Notes: generated from the letters alone by a model not told the origin. Shown: positions 27,394 through 41,518, numbered from the stretch's first letter. The stretch is 64,000 nt of DNA from Apis mellifera (GCF_003254395.2 NC_037642.1:7143736-7207735), one strand, 5' to 3'. A program made the numbers and translations.

Positions 27394-29530
27394 GATGTGC
27401 GTGGCTCACGGCTCAGAACATTATTCTCCACCCCCTCGAACGAGGCTGTTGCAGGGTAACGATATATCCGGGCAGGAAAAACTTCACTTTTCACGCACGT
27501 AATAACGAGCGTTGACGAACTCTGTTTTCTGTCAAAATCACATGTTCGCGAACTGTCTGTCGTTTGTTCACATACTAGGGTGTACATGCAATTGTGTTCT
27601 GTGTGCGATTTAAGACGCGACTAAACAAGCACGAGGAACCACGCACATGCTCGACAGTTGCCACCCGACTGATGTTAGGTCTTGGCTTCGCTTTTCAAAT
27701 GAACTAACCCTGACTCGTTGCGCCACCATCCTTGTGTTACAAGTTTCCCCTCCTATTCTACTTTAACGATCGAATATTCTTTTCTGCATTATCGACCGCA
27801 CTGCAGTTACTGGTTCATAAGAAAACTATGTGTCAGCACTTGCTAAAACTTCAAATTGATCTTGACATAAAAAATATAAAAATTAACTTAATAAAAATTA
27901 TATAAATGAAAAGTTATGAAAATAATGATATAAATTTACTAATTAAATAATAATAAATATTGTAAGTTATTTTATAATTTATTATTCATAAATATTTTAG
28001 TTACTGACGTAAATTATATGGATCGCAATATGATTTTTCTTAAATTAAATGTGCAAAAGTTTATGACTAATACAGATTCTAAAAATATATGAATAAACAA
28101 CAACGAATGAGTTCATTCAATGCTTTAAAATTGATACAAAAGATTTCAGTAAATTTTGATTTAATATTCGAATTAAACATATGAATGTATCATTAGATAA
28201 CAACTTATAGAATGCTTTTAAACGTTATTTCTGTAGTGATAAAAGATTTTTATTTATTACTCTTGTGACGTATAAAATAACTGTAAATTTTCCATCGTAT
28301 CATTTTTAAGTTATCTACATACATTTTTCGTCATTCTTAAGTATAATCAGACACTTTGAATAATAATACGAAACTGCAAAAATGGACAAGTAATGACGGT
28401 GCATTACCGTATTTGGCTCTACGGGAAGTGTCTTGCCTAAACAGAATCAGAGGATCGACACGTTTTTTTGTAGCAGTTAGCAATCCCGTAGCATAGAGTT
28501 ACGTCAGTCCAATCGACTATGAATCATTATGCACAGAACATATCATATAACTTTTCAAGGCTTTCATTTTATGATCAGGTTGTACTCCTTGATATTAGAT
28601 GCCGGTTTTATAATTATCGCAATAGAATTCGATTATTCTTCTTCATTAATATGAATATAATCTTGAATACTTTGAACTTATTTAAAAGACTTCTATTTTT
28701 AATATTTAATTTATTTATAATTTCGAAAATCTTATAAATATGTTTAATTGAAAGAATATTATAAATAATATTTATTTACAAAAAACATGTATAAATATAT
28801 ATGAACGATGTATAATTGAGAATAAAATTTATTTATAGAAAAATTAATAATGAATAATAGTATTTGTTTATGCGTGTTTACTTAAAAGTATCGATGATTT
28901 CCTATATATTTGAAAAAGCAACAGACTCTGAATTTAAAATGGTAGATGAATAGATTGACAAGAGTGGGAGTAGAAACTTTGTTTATATTGCCAGCGGTCG
29001 CAGATCGGCGATTCTGCGCGAAACAAATTACGCCTTGCGAGAGAGTTGCCGGACCCGTTTTCAGACAGGTAGTTAAATCGACACTATAGGTCAACATGCG
29101 ATGAATACTTTTTCACTCTCTTGGAAATATAATACGCATGTATCAAAGACTTTTTCTTTTTACGAGGTTGTGCCAAAGTTTCGAAAGGTCCGTTGACCTA
29201 CAGTATATATAAATGCATCTAAAGATTTAATGTTAGTACTAATATATATATCTAAGTATTACTTCGACGAATATAGCGCCGCCTATAACATATTTTCTAT
29301 TTACGATTACGAGCATGTATCCGTGGTATCTTACTCTTGTCCTGGATCCGGGTCCATCAATGATGCGTAATCTCCAGCTGGATAACAAAACGACATGAAT
29401 TCTTCATACAACCGCCGTTACGTACTTAGAGAAACCGCAAAGTGTTTGATTTAATTTTCTTGGTTTGCTGCGTGGGTGGCTTACCTTCTCCGTTCACTCT
29501 CCATCAGTGTCTACCATACCGATCTTATGA

Positions 29531-29563
29531 TGACGTCACATACAGTAGAAGGGGAATATAAAA
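29531..29563 (+). promoter_or_regulatory. CRE plus TATA box, candidate kinesin core promoter
   Basis: TGACGTCA (29531-29538) is followed 18 bp later by TATAAAA (29557-29563). Initiation would fall near 29590, giving a 5' UTR of about 450 nt before the kinesin ATG at 30043 if unspliced. Orientation and distance fit the plus-strand gene. Confidence 0.5.
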
Positions 29564-29770
29564 CCTGTTTGACCGTCTCCCTTTCTTTTTCTGCAATTTT
29601 GTAATCGATTCGTTTTATATATTTTTTTTTTTTTGTTATTCTATTCTATTTTTGCTTATTTTTTATTTATGTTCTTCTTTTCTTATTACAGTATTTTGTT
29701 GTTTTCTATCCATTGTTATGAAGAACGGACAAATGTGCAGATCACTTGAAATTAGGGATCCGCGCGTGTA

Positions 29771-29782
29771 TGCGCATGCGCA
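29771..29782. promoter_or_regulatory. NRF-1/Ewg-type palindrome
   Basis: TGCGCATGCGCA matches the palindromic NRF-1 consensus (YGCGCAYGCGCR). In insects the orthologous factor is Erect wing. It lies 260 bp upstream of the kinesin start codon in a CpG-containing block (29755-29950). Confidence 0.5.
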
Positions 29783-30042
29783 GAAACGTAATTTTTTGCC
29801 TCGAACAGAGACTTGCCAGCAGTCGTCCGTCTGTCGAGAACGTGTTGAGGATGATGTTGTTCGTCGTGCGTGAGGGTCGACGACGACGACATTTCGTAGC
29901 ACGGCGAGGCCCGTCAACGATGTGTTGTCTACGTAGCATTGTGAGAAACTTCGTGTTCGCGTAACGCGAGTTTAAAAACGAAACAAAAGTGAAAAAATAC
30001 GATATAACATCTCTCAATTAAATCCATGCGTTCCATTTAGTC

Positions 30043-33000
30043 ATGGCTTCAGTGAAAGTAGCCGTAAGAGTTCGTCCCTTTAACAAAAGGTGCGTGCTAT
30101 GCAACTAGTGATAAGCTGTGATAAGTTATCAATGTTTTGCGATGCGAATATTTTTTGTTTATCACAGACTTGTTTTCCGATCATAGTTTTTGCAATTGAT
30201 TGAATAACTATTCAAGACCTGCTATATGATTTAGATGACAATGTTCTGAAAAATATTTTTGATATAATTCGTGAACTTTCGACCTTCGACCATAATTCAT
30301 TCTATGAGACGATCAATCATATGGTTTCGATCGACCCATAATGCGACTGATGACTGGACGACGAGATTCTGCCACCTGCTGTCATTCGTTTTACATTTTA
30401 TGCTATCGCGAATTCTTTTATCGCTTCGATTATTTTTTTTCTAGTGTTTTGTGAAAATTTAAAGTGTGCAGTTTCATGACTAGGGATGTGAATTTGTCAA
30501 ATTTATATTTCAGGGAGCTGGCAATGAATGCAAAGATGATCGTACAAATGGATGGCAAGAAAACACGGATTTTTAATACCAAGGTATTTCAATAACATTT
30601 CAAAGTTTTTTTTTTACAACGTAAAGAAAAATATTGTTACTTATTAAGATTAAATGATTTCTTTCTTTCATTATTGTGTATTATCCGCAACAAGCAATTC
30701 CTATTAATCTTTGTACAATTCATTTCTAATAATTGCGAATCAACTTTCCAAAAAGATTTTCAAACTGTAAAACGATTTTTTTTCGTCTTGAACTACCGTT
30801 GACCGTCACGCCGTTAAAACGCTCCGGAGCTCGAATCGTGTCATAATTTCTGGTCGAACGAACCTCGGCTATTGACCTATTAACGTCACAATGACCGCGA
30901 TGTGAGTATATTATTCATATATATGCAGAATCTTCTTTACCATTTTAAAAATATTTGTTTTCTAATATTATATCATCGATATCCATTTCTGTCGCGTAAA
31001 ATCTTTAATCAAAATAGTGAACGAGATAGAAAATAGCATGTCATCTGATCGGAGAAAGTGCGAAAATTATCGGTGGACCAATCCCGGATAAGTCACTTTC
31101 GGTCGCACAACACTAAAATACAAAACTAACCAATATACCACGATTAATATGTTTCATACAGATAAAATTTTATCAATTTTGTTTAAATAACATATAAATT
31201 ATTAAAGTCAATTATATTATCTTTATTAACGATTCAGCATAGTTTGTAATATTAATAAAAATTTTTTCTTATATTTCATTTTTCAAATCTTTGATTACTT
31301 TTTACATTTCTCGAATGATTTAATTTATGTTAAAAATTAACATAATGATCAGTTATATATTTTACGATTAAAGAAAATAGTTTTTACATAATTCATAACT
31401 ATAATTTATCTTTATCTCATGTAATAATAAGTTAGATATTCCGTTTTATTAATCTAATAAAACAGATTTATGAAAATTTAATTGAAATAAATGTTCGATA
31501 TGGATATCATGATATATTTTATGCGCGCAAAACATTGATATTTACTTCGTAAATAAACACATTTCCAAAAAAATAAATCTTTTTTTTATAACAATAACTT
31601 TATTTCTTCTTCGATATTTCGGAACAAAGAACATTGAATTCTTTGAAATCGATGACCTCGGCAATAAATTTGATGACTCAAACTTTTTCCCAAGGACAAA
31701 TCTTAAATTTCTGGGTTTAAATTAAACGCGTTCACATTTATTCGAATGATAATGATCTTCACCTTAGCTCTGCATATACCAATTGCATGATGGGTAAATA
31801 TAAGAAATCTTACTTTTTAATTATCTGTTATTCTTCTTATTCAGCTTTGTGTTGCATAATATATGAAGTGGTTCTTGATAGGTATACAATTAGTTATGTG
31901 GGATGCAACCTAACGAATGCACATGACATAACGGCTTACTGTTTGCCAGCCACTTGTGAATAATGTACCTCTTCAATGACAATAGTCATTTTATCGGCTT
32001 TTGACCTATCTCGTCTTTTTCATTTTTTTTTTTTTTTTTTTTTTTAATAATTAATCAATTATAATTTGATATGATATTAAAATTATTTAATTCTAAGAGA
32101 AATTTATTTGATGATGTACATGATTCAATTGATAAAATAATTTTAAAATATTTTCTTATGTCATTGTTTTTATCATATTTCTATTATATATATAATTAAA
32201 AAAAATTTACGTATTATTATTTCCAGACACCGGGTAGTTGCAGAGAAATCGACAGGGAGAAATATAAAGATTTCACATTCGATCATTCCTATTGGTCCTT
32301 TGATACGAACGACGATAACTATGCATCCCAGGAAGAGGTGTATATTATTTTGTTTTTATGAATTTCTCATCTTATCAATCTATCGATTAATAATAAAATA
32401 AAAAGAGATAGATTGAATCATACATACATTGATAAATTAAGAAATAGAACATTGTTGATACGATTGATTGATTTACAAAATCGTATTTGGCAATGCTTTG
32501 ATGATGAGCCACAATCAGAATTAAAATAGAAGACCGGCATGTGTATACCGATATAGTACTCATTGTCGTAAGAACAAATTTCAATTAAAGATTTTTGAAA
32601 ACTTTAATATAACATGTGCACATATATAATCATAATTTTTTAATTATCAAATAAGATAAATTTTAATTATTATGTATTTGTAAGAAATTACATAATATAT
32701 AAAATATGAAATATCTGTCTTTATTACTTGCAAAAATTAATTATGTATAATCAATTGATCAATAATTCATCAATTATTTTTATTTATTTAATTCATAATT
32801 CATTAAAATTTTTATAAATAAATCAGCATCAATCTATCAAAAAATGTAATTACGTATGTTTTAAATGTTAACATGTTAAATATGATGAGAAATATTTTTT
32901 TTTATAATGAACGACAATGGCTACTAATATTGCCATGTTAAAATAAAATGCTGATCCTTTTTTTTATTTTAGGTTTTCTATGATCTTGGTACGGACGTAA

Positions 33001-36000
33001 TAGAAAGTGCCTTCGAGGGTTATAATGCCTGCGTCTTTGCTTACGGCCAAACAGGGTCTGGGAAGACCTTTACTATGATGGGCACCCCGGTAATATTCTT
33101 ATTTTGTTTGTCATAGGGATAATCTTATCCTCATTCTGTCATAAAAAATTATTCTGTTAAAAATTTTTTAATTGCTATTTACAAAAGTTTATTACAATAA
33201 AATAAATTTTATTTCTATATTTCTTAATATATTTCTAAATAATTCTTTAAAGTTATTCTTAAATTTAAATTCCCTCATTATTTTAAATACATTGAATATA
33301 TTTTTCATAGATTTTATTTATAAAAGAAAAATCCTCCTAATTCAATTAATATATTAACATATTAATACGCTCTAATGCCTCTAAATCGCAATTCACTTTT
33401 CATCACTACAGAAATTATTGCAAAACGTTTGCCTAAAACTTTCACCTGATTTCTATAATTTTTCTTTAATTCAAAATATAATCTCATTATATAACAATAA
33501 TTTTAGTTATAACACAAATAATTCTATTTTTTACTTCTAATAATTTTTTATTATGTTTAAACCTTAGGAAGCTCAAGGATTGATACCGCGGATTTGTAAG
33601 ACATTATTTGCTAGAATGGCTGCTGGTAAAGAGAGCGGAGCATCGTATAGAACCGAGGTATCTTTCCTGGAAATACACAATGAAAGAGTAAGGGATTTGC
33701 TAAGACTGGATCAGTCACAGTCTCATTCTCTCAGAGTGCGGGAACATCCTAAAAGAGGACCTTATGTCCAAGACCTGTCGAGCCACCTCGTATATGATTA
33801 TTCAGACATTCAGGTAAATGAACCCGTCCTCCACTTCCTATTCGTTCCACTACGATACTCCTGAGAGAGATAGTTTTTAAATAAAAAGTTGCTCTCTGTA
33901 CGTAGGAATGCATGGTGAGAGGTAATACGCACAGAACTACAGCAAGCACAAACATGAACGATGTGAGCAGTAGGAGTCACGCGATTTTCACAATTACATT
34001 CGTGCAAGCTGGACTATCCGAAGGCAATATGCCATCGGAGACTGTTTCCAAGGTGCATCTTGTCGACTTGGCTGGAAGGTAGTTGAAAGGAATACTCTGA
34101 GGATATTTTTTATTTTAAATCGTCAAAGAAACACGTAAAAGACTATTGCATTATTTAATCTCTGTCTTTTTCTCTCTCTATCTCTCTGTCTGTCTGTCTA
34201 TTTCTCTCTTTCTTTCTCTTTCATTTTTATTATTAAAATCTAATAAATAAATAAAGATTAAAAAAGTAATATATCAAAAATATTAAGATGAAAGTAGATG
34301 AATTAGATGAATAGTTAAATGGATAGATTAAGATGGCCTTTTTTGAATGTATTATTATATGATCATCCAAGAAAATATTGATATATGATACAGAATCTTT
34401 TGTTCACAATTTGTGAGAAAATTAAAAAATACAAAATATAATTTTATATTTGTTTGTTTAGCGAACGTGCAAACGCTACAGGTGCGACAGGCCAACGACT
34501 AAAAGAAGGTGCGCATATCAATAAGTCACTGGTAACTTTAGGTTCTGTGATATCGGCGCTTGCGGAACTCAGTTCTACAGGCGATGCGTCTTCTTCCTCT
34601 AAGCGTAATGTCTTCATACCTTATCGAGATAGTGTGTTGACATGGTTGCTAAAGGATTCGCTTGGTGGTAACTCTAAAACAATTATGATAGCTGCCATTA
34701 GTCCAGCTGATTGTAATTACGGCGAGACTCTCAGTACGCTCAGATACGCTAACCGAGCGAAAAATATCATTAATAAACCAACCATAAATGAAGATCCAAA
34801 TGTAAAATTGATCAGGGAACTCAGGGAAGAAATACAAAAATTGAAATCCCTTATTGGTAAAGATATAGTAAGTGTTAAAACTTATATACTTTCTTCTGTA
34901 ATAATTAAATAAATTTTATATAAAAGTAAAATTTTTATCTGTTTGTTACAGAGTGTTGAAAGACCACCACAAGTATTGTTAGCTCAAATTCATGAAAAAC
35001 AAGAGCAGGAGAAAGTATTGACAGAAGAATGGACGGAAAAGTGGCGAGAAACGCAACAAATTCTTCAAGAGCAAAAAGCATTAGGTCTTCGAAAAAGCGG
35101 CGTTGGTGTAGTCTTAGATTCAGAGATGCCACATTTAGTAGGAATTGACGATGATCTCCTCAGTACTGGTGTTACACTTTATCATCTTAAAGAGGGCAAG
35201 ACATTAGTGGGAACAGAAGAAGCACCAACCACGCAGGTAATCATTCGGTACTACATCGTTTCTAAAAATTAAAATTTTTTTGAACATGAACAATTAAGTT
35301 AACAATTAGAATTATATCTGAATTATAATATAATGTACTGTTAATAAATAGGATATTGTATTGACTGGTGTGGACGTCGAGCCAGAACACTGCGTGGTAG
35401 AGTTAGATAGTGGCGTGGCGACCCTTCATCCCCTTTCTCTCCATTGCTGGATTAACACCGCTCAAGTAGATAAACCAACACGACTATCACAAGGTTGTAT
35501 TATTCTTCTTGGGAGGAACAATATGTTCCGATATAACGATCCAGCTGAAGCGGCGAAACTAAGAAAGGAAGGTGGAACGGGTAATGGTAACTTACAATCT
35601 ACAGTCGTCAATCTTTCAAGATTGTCCCTCTTGAGTTGGAGTGTCTCGGATTTGCATGCTTCATCCTCTAGCGATAACCTTTTAAATTCGAGCGAAGATC
35701 TGCGAGCGCTCGAAGAACTGGAACAGCAAAAAGCTGCTCTTATCAAGGAAAAAGAAGATTTCAAGGTTCGTATTGATTAATTAAAGATATTTCTTATACT
35801 AATGAAACTCTGAATACTTCATGTTATTATTAGAGATATTGAATATAACGTAATATCATTTTCCTATAAAAATTATACTATTAAAATTAATATTAATAAA
35901 AAAAAGAAGAAAACATTAAAAATAATGTCTCTCCTGTTATCTGACCTATATAGAGAGAACAGGAAGAAAGAGAAGAAAGATGGGCCGCAAGAAGAGAAGC

Positions 36001-39000
36001 ATTGGAAGGAGCGCAGCGTGAGTTGGAACGTGAATGGGGTGCCCAATGGAAAGAGTGGGCAGATGCCATAGCAGCTCTCGAATCTCGACAACGCGAGTTG
36101 CGCACGCGACGCCACATCCTGGAACAAGAGCGACGGGATGAAATGACGCAAGTAAGTGACTCGGACGCGCCGTCTCCAGATTTGAACGTAATCTCGATCA
36201 AGTATCAATTCTACCTCGTCCTTATTGCTCTCGGTGTCCTTATTTGCTTGTCTGGCAACATCATCATCTACTCGCACGTTTGTCCGTTAAACATGTGACC
36301 TCAGAAACTCAAATTGATACGTAGCAAAAAAAGATATCATGTTAATTCATATCCATATCTTCACGTAAAAAAGAGTATTCATTGAACATTGAATACACGA
36401 GTTTTAAATATAAAAACTGTGCTATAAAATTATCGTTGATAATGATAATTTTTCGTTTTCTACTTCAATTCAATATAGATTTAGAAATTTATTTAAAAAA
36501 AAAAAAAGAAAAAGCTTAAGGTGCTTCAAAGCAACGAATGGCGTCTAATATCAGGATTTTGGATCCTGATATTGTAATATAATGTAACTAATGTACAATT
36601 ACATTGTTAATGGGACAATATTTGTCCAATATGTAATTGAATCATTTTTTTATATATATACATATATATATATATATAAAAAAAATGTCTATCTTTTTTT
36701 TGTATTATACTTTTTCATTTTCATGCAGGTTCTATTACGGGTTAATATAAAAATGCGCCTAATTTCACGCAGATGAATATAGCTGCCTGTAGAGATTTTA
36801 ACGCTTATTTTTTTTAATAGCGATAGAAAAGCTTATTATTGGCGATAAGTTGCCTGAAACGTTTACGATTAAAGTGCCAGTGTTGACGAGATATTGCCGG
36901 ACAAATATGGCATTCTGTGGAATGTTATACGTTAAGTACCTTGTAGACGACTGTTAAGTGAACAGAGTAAAAAAAAAAAGAAGAAGAACGTGTTATGTAC
37001 ATATTTGGCCTTGTTTTTTTGTAGAAACGTCTATATATATATATATGGGTTTGTTATGCGAGAAAGAAGAAAGAACTGTTGTTATTATATACATATATAT
37101 ATAATATATATATATACGAATACTGTTGATTAATAAATTTTTCTTACAAAAATTGGCCTTCGATCTTCCACGATATAATATTGCACGCACACTTCTGTTA
37201 TCTGTATTCTATCTCACACATTCTATTAAGCGTTACACGTTATATATGGTCGAGAGAATTAACGCTCCCGATTAACAAACCCAGTGTATCTTGTTAACAA
37301 TTTTGTTGGGATACGTCCGCACGTGCACTTTGTCGAGTGCTGATGTTGGATTTAAAAACCTAACTAACCGAATTATTAAGGTAATGTATTATCGCGATTA
37401 TTTTTCATTTCATTTCTGTTTTCTTCTTTTTTTACCATTAATTCTTAATTTTATATTCAATTGAATTTGTCAATAATTCTCATATAAATTAATATTATTA
37501 TCGTAGCCCCTTTTTATGCATAAAAAGTAGCATGCTTTCATTTTTTATTTTTATTTATTGAACATTATTTGTCTTTTACATCTCATAATTAAATTATCTA
37601 TATATATATATGATGATTTGTAAAATCTCTCTTGTTTTTCATTGTTATTACTTAGAATTCATCTTTCATCAAAAAAAAAAAGAAAAGAAAAGAAATAATA
37701 ATAATAATAAAATAAAATAAAAAAAAGAAAGAAAAAGAATGGAAAACGTCTAAACTATATTGTTTTCAGTTATCTTTTTTGTTAATGCATCGATATCTGT
37801 GTGTGTGTGGTACTAGGTAGAAAATTTATGTAGGGAAGTTGCCTCTCTGCGTACAACATTGCAGTCCAAGCATCGTCAGTTTCAAGAATTCATGAGCAAT
37901 CACGAACGTGCACAAAGATTTCATCAATGGTGGGAGAAGGTAAGAGTCTCTAGACAAAATGGAAAATTCGGCATAATATGTGGCACGTGTAGTCCGTAGT
38001 TTGATGGCACGAACTACTGAAAGAAACAAGGGAAATAGAGAAGAAAGTAATTGCATGCAATATAATTCTGCATCTTGACTTATTTTTTATTTTTTTTTTT
38101 GTTTTATTAATTACCCGTAATTTATTTGTTTCTTCAGTTCTTTTATTTCAATTGTGTGGAAAGTATTGTAATGAAGTATAAACATAAAAACAAAGATTCG
38201 CAGTTTTTCAGTTCAGAAAGAAAAAATGTACCATTTCAGACGGATGACGGTGCTGGTAGTGACGGCAGTTTGCCAGAATCTTGGTCAAGCTTGAACGATG
38301 ATAAATGTGTTGACGCGGTGAGAGAGCTTGTTAATCATCATGTAAGTAAACTATATCTATTTTCAAATCTAATTATAATTTTAATGTATGAGTTGATTCC
38401 AGAAGTTAAGCATAATTCTTTCTTAAGCAAAGTTCTTTCATGGATCTGTAAATTATAATTAAATTATAATTGCGAATAAAACCAATTGAATTTAATAAGA
38501 AGAAGTCGTATAATCAGACTTATAAAAAGATTTACAAAGAATAATTGTCTATTTTTTAAAATTTACATCATATTCAAAAATTAAATTCATGTTTAAAAAT
38601 CTATTTTCTAGAAAAAAGAATTAGCTGTTTTGGAAACTGAATTGCAAAATAAGGTAAAGTCCCTCAATGAACACCAGTGCAAGGTGGATAAAATGGAAGA
38701 GGAGTTAATTGAAATAGCTAAAAAACAAAAATATATGCTTAATTTAGAGGTAAAAATTAATAACAATAGTCATTAATTTTTTTCTTCTTACCATTAAATA
38801 TTGAATATTTTTATCGTTAGTTAGAGGGAGAAGGAAGTACAGAAAAAAAATTGTTGCTCGCGAAACGAAGTCAGGAACAATTGCAAGAGATCTTAAGAAG
38901 AAAACAAAGTCTCTCGTTAAATTTAAAGCGTGCATTACCCGCTTTTTCAAATGATTGTTCTTTGAGTGGTGATGAAATTCATCAAAATGGAGATACCCAG

Positions 39001-40586
39001 ATGTTTGATAATACGTGCAATAGAAAACTTCAAATAGCTTCTGCTTTGAGTTTACTGCCACAAGATATTCCAAGTTCCATAGATACAGCGGATACCTTTC
39101 ACACAGCCGCGGCTGATTCTCCTGAACTTCGAATTCAGGAATTCGAAGATTCAGAAATAAAAGAATCGCAGGAATCATCAAATGAGAGGCAAAAGGAATT
39201 AGAAAAAGTTTCACCAGAAGTTCACTTGGAGAATAATAGGACTAAAATGTGTGAAGCAGAAAACAGAAGTTTGGTAAATTTGAATAGAAAATCTTCAATA
39301 GATACAATTAAATCAGAACAATGTAATGGTACTGTTAGTGAAAAAACGGAATCAAAATCTCCAACAAATTCTATTATGGAGGAAGATATTCCTGAAGATT
39401 CGCTGGAATCTCCAGTGCAACAAAATCCAGCAATGAAACGATTGAACCAAAGAATTGCTCGTCAACGAATGATGGTGATGAGGTGTTTAGAGGCCAATAC
39501 GCCTTCTAAAGAAGATTTAAACAGACAAATTGCAATCTTACAGGATCTTCAAAAGCAACAAATTGAATTAGAAGTTTCACTGTTAAAAGATGAAAGGAAA
39601 AATCTCAAGCAACAATCTAAGTCACAATGCGATGATAGATTGTTAGCTAGTGATATAAATGATCGTACACAAAGTGTAGAAACTATAACGTGCGGTGATA
39701 TTGAGTCCACGACTAACTCGGCTACTTTATTAACCTTGGCTACAACGCGATCTCCAATTCTCAGGAATCACAGGCCTAATACTAATGAGGAGAATTTGTC
39801 GGAATCAATTGCACCTCGAATATCATCAGGAAGAGGATATTCAACAGTATATTTAACAGTAATTGATTTTGAAGTATTTTTAGAATTTTGAAATCAATTT
39901 TCAGCTCGTTATACATGTATAAATATATCATCTTTTTTTTTCAGAGTCAAAATCGAGGTGATCGTTTGAGTAGTCCATATTCCTTAACAATCACGAGGTC
40001 TCTACCATCTTTGATAGCAAATGATGCCGACTATGACAGTGTAATTAACGTGATCGTTAGTATACCTTCTTATGTAATACGCGGAGCTGGCACATCCAGT
40101 CATTACGAATATGAAGTACGTGTTGTGGCTCAGGATGATAGCTGGACGCTTTTACGTAGATACAGAAGATTTCGAGAGTTATATATTTCTATGCGACAGA
40201 AGTATGGTAGCAAGGTAAGATTTTTTTAACATTCTATTTATTAAATTATATTTCATAAATCAAGAAGAAAAAGATTTGATAGTATATAGTTTAGTTATCA
40301 GTCCTTTAGCCATTTTACTACGCTTTAATTAATTATAAAGGTAGCAGCAATACGCTTTCCACCTCGTCAAGTTTTCCCAAGATATGAAGTTGTGGCACGG
40401 CAACGTAGAAAGCGATTAGAAGAATATTTACGACGACTGATTCAAGTCTGCTCAGAATTGCCGCACTGTGAATCTCTCTACAAGTACAACGGCAATTTAA
40501 GCAACATAGATAAGCAATCACTGCTAGAATTTAGTTCGTTCTTCAGACGTGGAACGTTCGAAAGCAGTAAATATGGAACAAGTTAA
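30043..40586 (+). CDS. KIF16B: Kinesin-3 family motor with FHA and PX domains (KIF16B / Klp98A type)
   Basis: Plus-end microtubule motor that carries PI3P-positive early endosomes. Coding exons: 30043-30089, 30514-30583, 32227-32337, 32973-33089, 33568-33813, 33906-34078, 34462-34867, 34952-35236, 35352-35765, 35954-36151, 37817-37939, 38240-38341, 38612-38749, 38821 to 39846 or 39858, 39945-40214, 40341-40586. All phases agree; total about 1,323-1,327 residues, close to human KIF16B. The start MASVKVAVRVRPFN is typical. P-loop GQTGSGKT (101-108), switch I NDVSSRSH (215-222), switch II DLAGSE (251-256), FHA about 463-545, coiled coils about 590-810, C-terminal PX domain about 1180-1300 with the RRYRRF phosphoinositide-binding motif. 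Two in-phase donors compete at the end of exon 14 (GTATAT or GTAATT). The exon 9 donor is the weak GTTCGT. Poly(A) signals AATAAA at 41108 and 41311. Confidence 0.95.
35954..36298 (+). CDS. Alternative terminal exon of the kinesin gene (intron-retained, hydrophobic tail)
   Basis: Reading on past the donor GTAAGT at 36152 keeps the exon 10 frame open for 48 more residues. The extension begins VSDSDAPSPDLN, then has a 20-residue uncharged segment (YLVLIALGVLICLSGNIIIY) and ends SHVCPLNM before the stop at 36296-36298. A strong hydrophobic segment close to the C-terminus is the layout of a tail anchor. A possible poly(A) signal AATAAA lies at 37132-37137. The product would have about 737 residues: motor, FHA and first coiled coil, without PX. 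Seen: open frame and hydrophobicity. Inferred: that it is used. Confidence 0.5.
   Translation, partial: REQEEREERWAARREALEGAQRELEREWGAQWKEWADAIAALESRQRELRTRRHILEQERRDEMTQVSDSDAPSPDLNVISIKYQFYLVLIALGVLICLSGNIIIYSHVCPLNM
36547..36573. repeat. Perfect 10-bp inverted repeat (hairpin)
   Basis: AATATCAGGA and TCCTGATATT are separated by 7 bases. It falls in kinesin intron 10, which would be 3' UTR in the alternative short transcript. Confidence 0.8.
38138..38239 (+). other. Alternative 5' extension of kinesin coding exon 12 (34 codons)
   Basis: A second good acceptor (TTTGTTTCTTCAG, ending 38137) lies 102 nt upstream of the chosen one (CCATTTCAG, ending 38239). The 102 nt are fully open in the gene's phase, so both forms stay in frame. 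The added residues are basic and polar (KYKHKNKD, SSERKN). Confidence 0.4.
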
Positions 40587-41454
40587 ACAATTAAGGAAAA
40601 AGCACACATGATTCTCTCGAAGAAGAATGAACAAATTCAAGTGGACGCATAGGAAATATTTATAATTTGTTATGTATTTTTTATATCAATGAACTGGAAA
40701 AAAGCTAAAGTGGGGAAAATATTAGCAAAATATAATTACCACTTTTTACAGTTATTACTATATATTTACCAAAATATGTCTCCAAAAGTTTATTGTTTAT
40801 AAGACTGATATATATCATATATTTGATATTTGTTTTATTCTTATCATTAGAGAATAGAAAAAAAATATTTTGCAACTTATATTTAAATAAGGAACTAGTA
40901 TATCTTCAAATAATTAGATTCTATTAGAGAAAGATTAAAGATATTGCTTATTAAAGTGATATTGCTGGAATTATGTATGATTACTTGTTACGAGTTGCAA
41001 ATATTTTCCTAATGTTTTTCTCCCGTTAGAATTTTACAATTTTCCAAGTGTACCTTTTTTGCTTCTCTAGCGAATTGTTAATTTCATTGAAATTCGCGTC
41101 TATTGCTAATAAATATAAAGTTAGATCAGTATTGTTACAAAATACGCACGATATAAGAATAATTTGTTGTGCGCACAATCACAGTGACCATGATCGGGCG
41201 TTTATGCTCGTGATAATAATTAGATTTCATAAATGATCGCGTTTATTTTTTTGTCGAAAAAGCGTCTTTTACACATCGTCGTGACTGAAAATTGACTGGA
41301 TATTAGAAGGAATAAAAGAAAAAAAGTAACGAACTTCCTCCTAGTATGTAGTTATTATAAACTTATTGAATTATCATAATTTTACGAAGTGCAAATAATA
41401 TCATATCGCTGTTAAAAATCTTCCGCGTGTGCGTGCGCGCGGTTCCAGGAATTT

Positions 41455-41518
<64 letters not shown>

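Larger units (their letters stand above)
27394..30042. other. Spacer between the divergent myosin and kinesin genes
   Basis: The 2.65 kb holds the promoters and 5' UTRs of both genes. The part next to the myosin ATG (27394-27740) is less AT-rich and probably holds the myosin 5' UTR and promoter. A GC-richer segment at 28960-29060 ends in ...TTTTCAGACAG followed by GTAGTT (plus strand) and could be a non-coding exon. The kinesin promoter elements are listed separately. No other protein-coding gene is recognised. Confidence 0.6.

Noticed and set aside
29663..30017. Overlapping Arg-rich ORFs on both strands upstream of the kinesin ATG
   Set aside because: They reflect the CpG-richer 5' UTR/promoter block, and no frame resembles a known protein.
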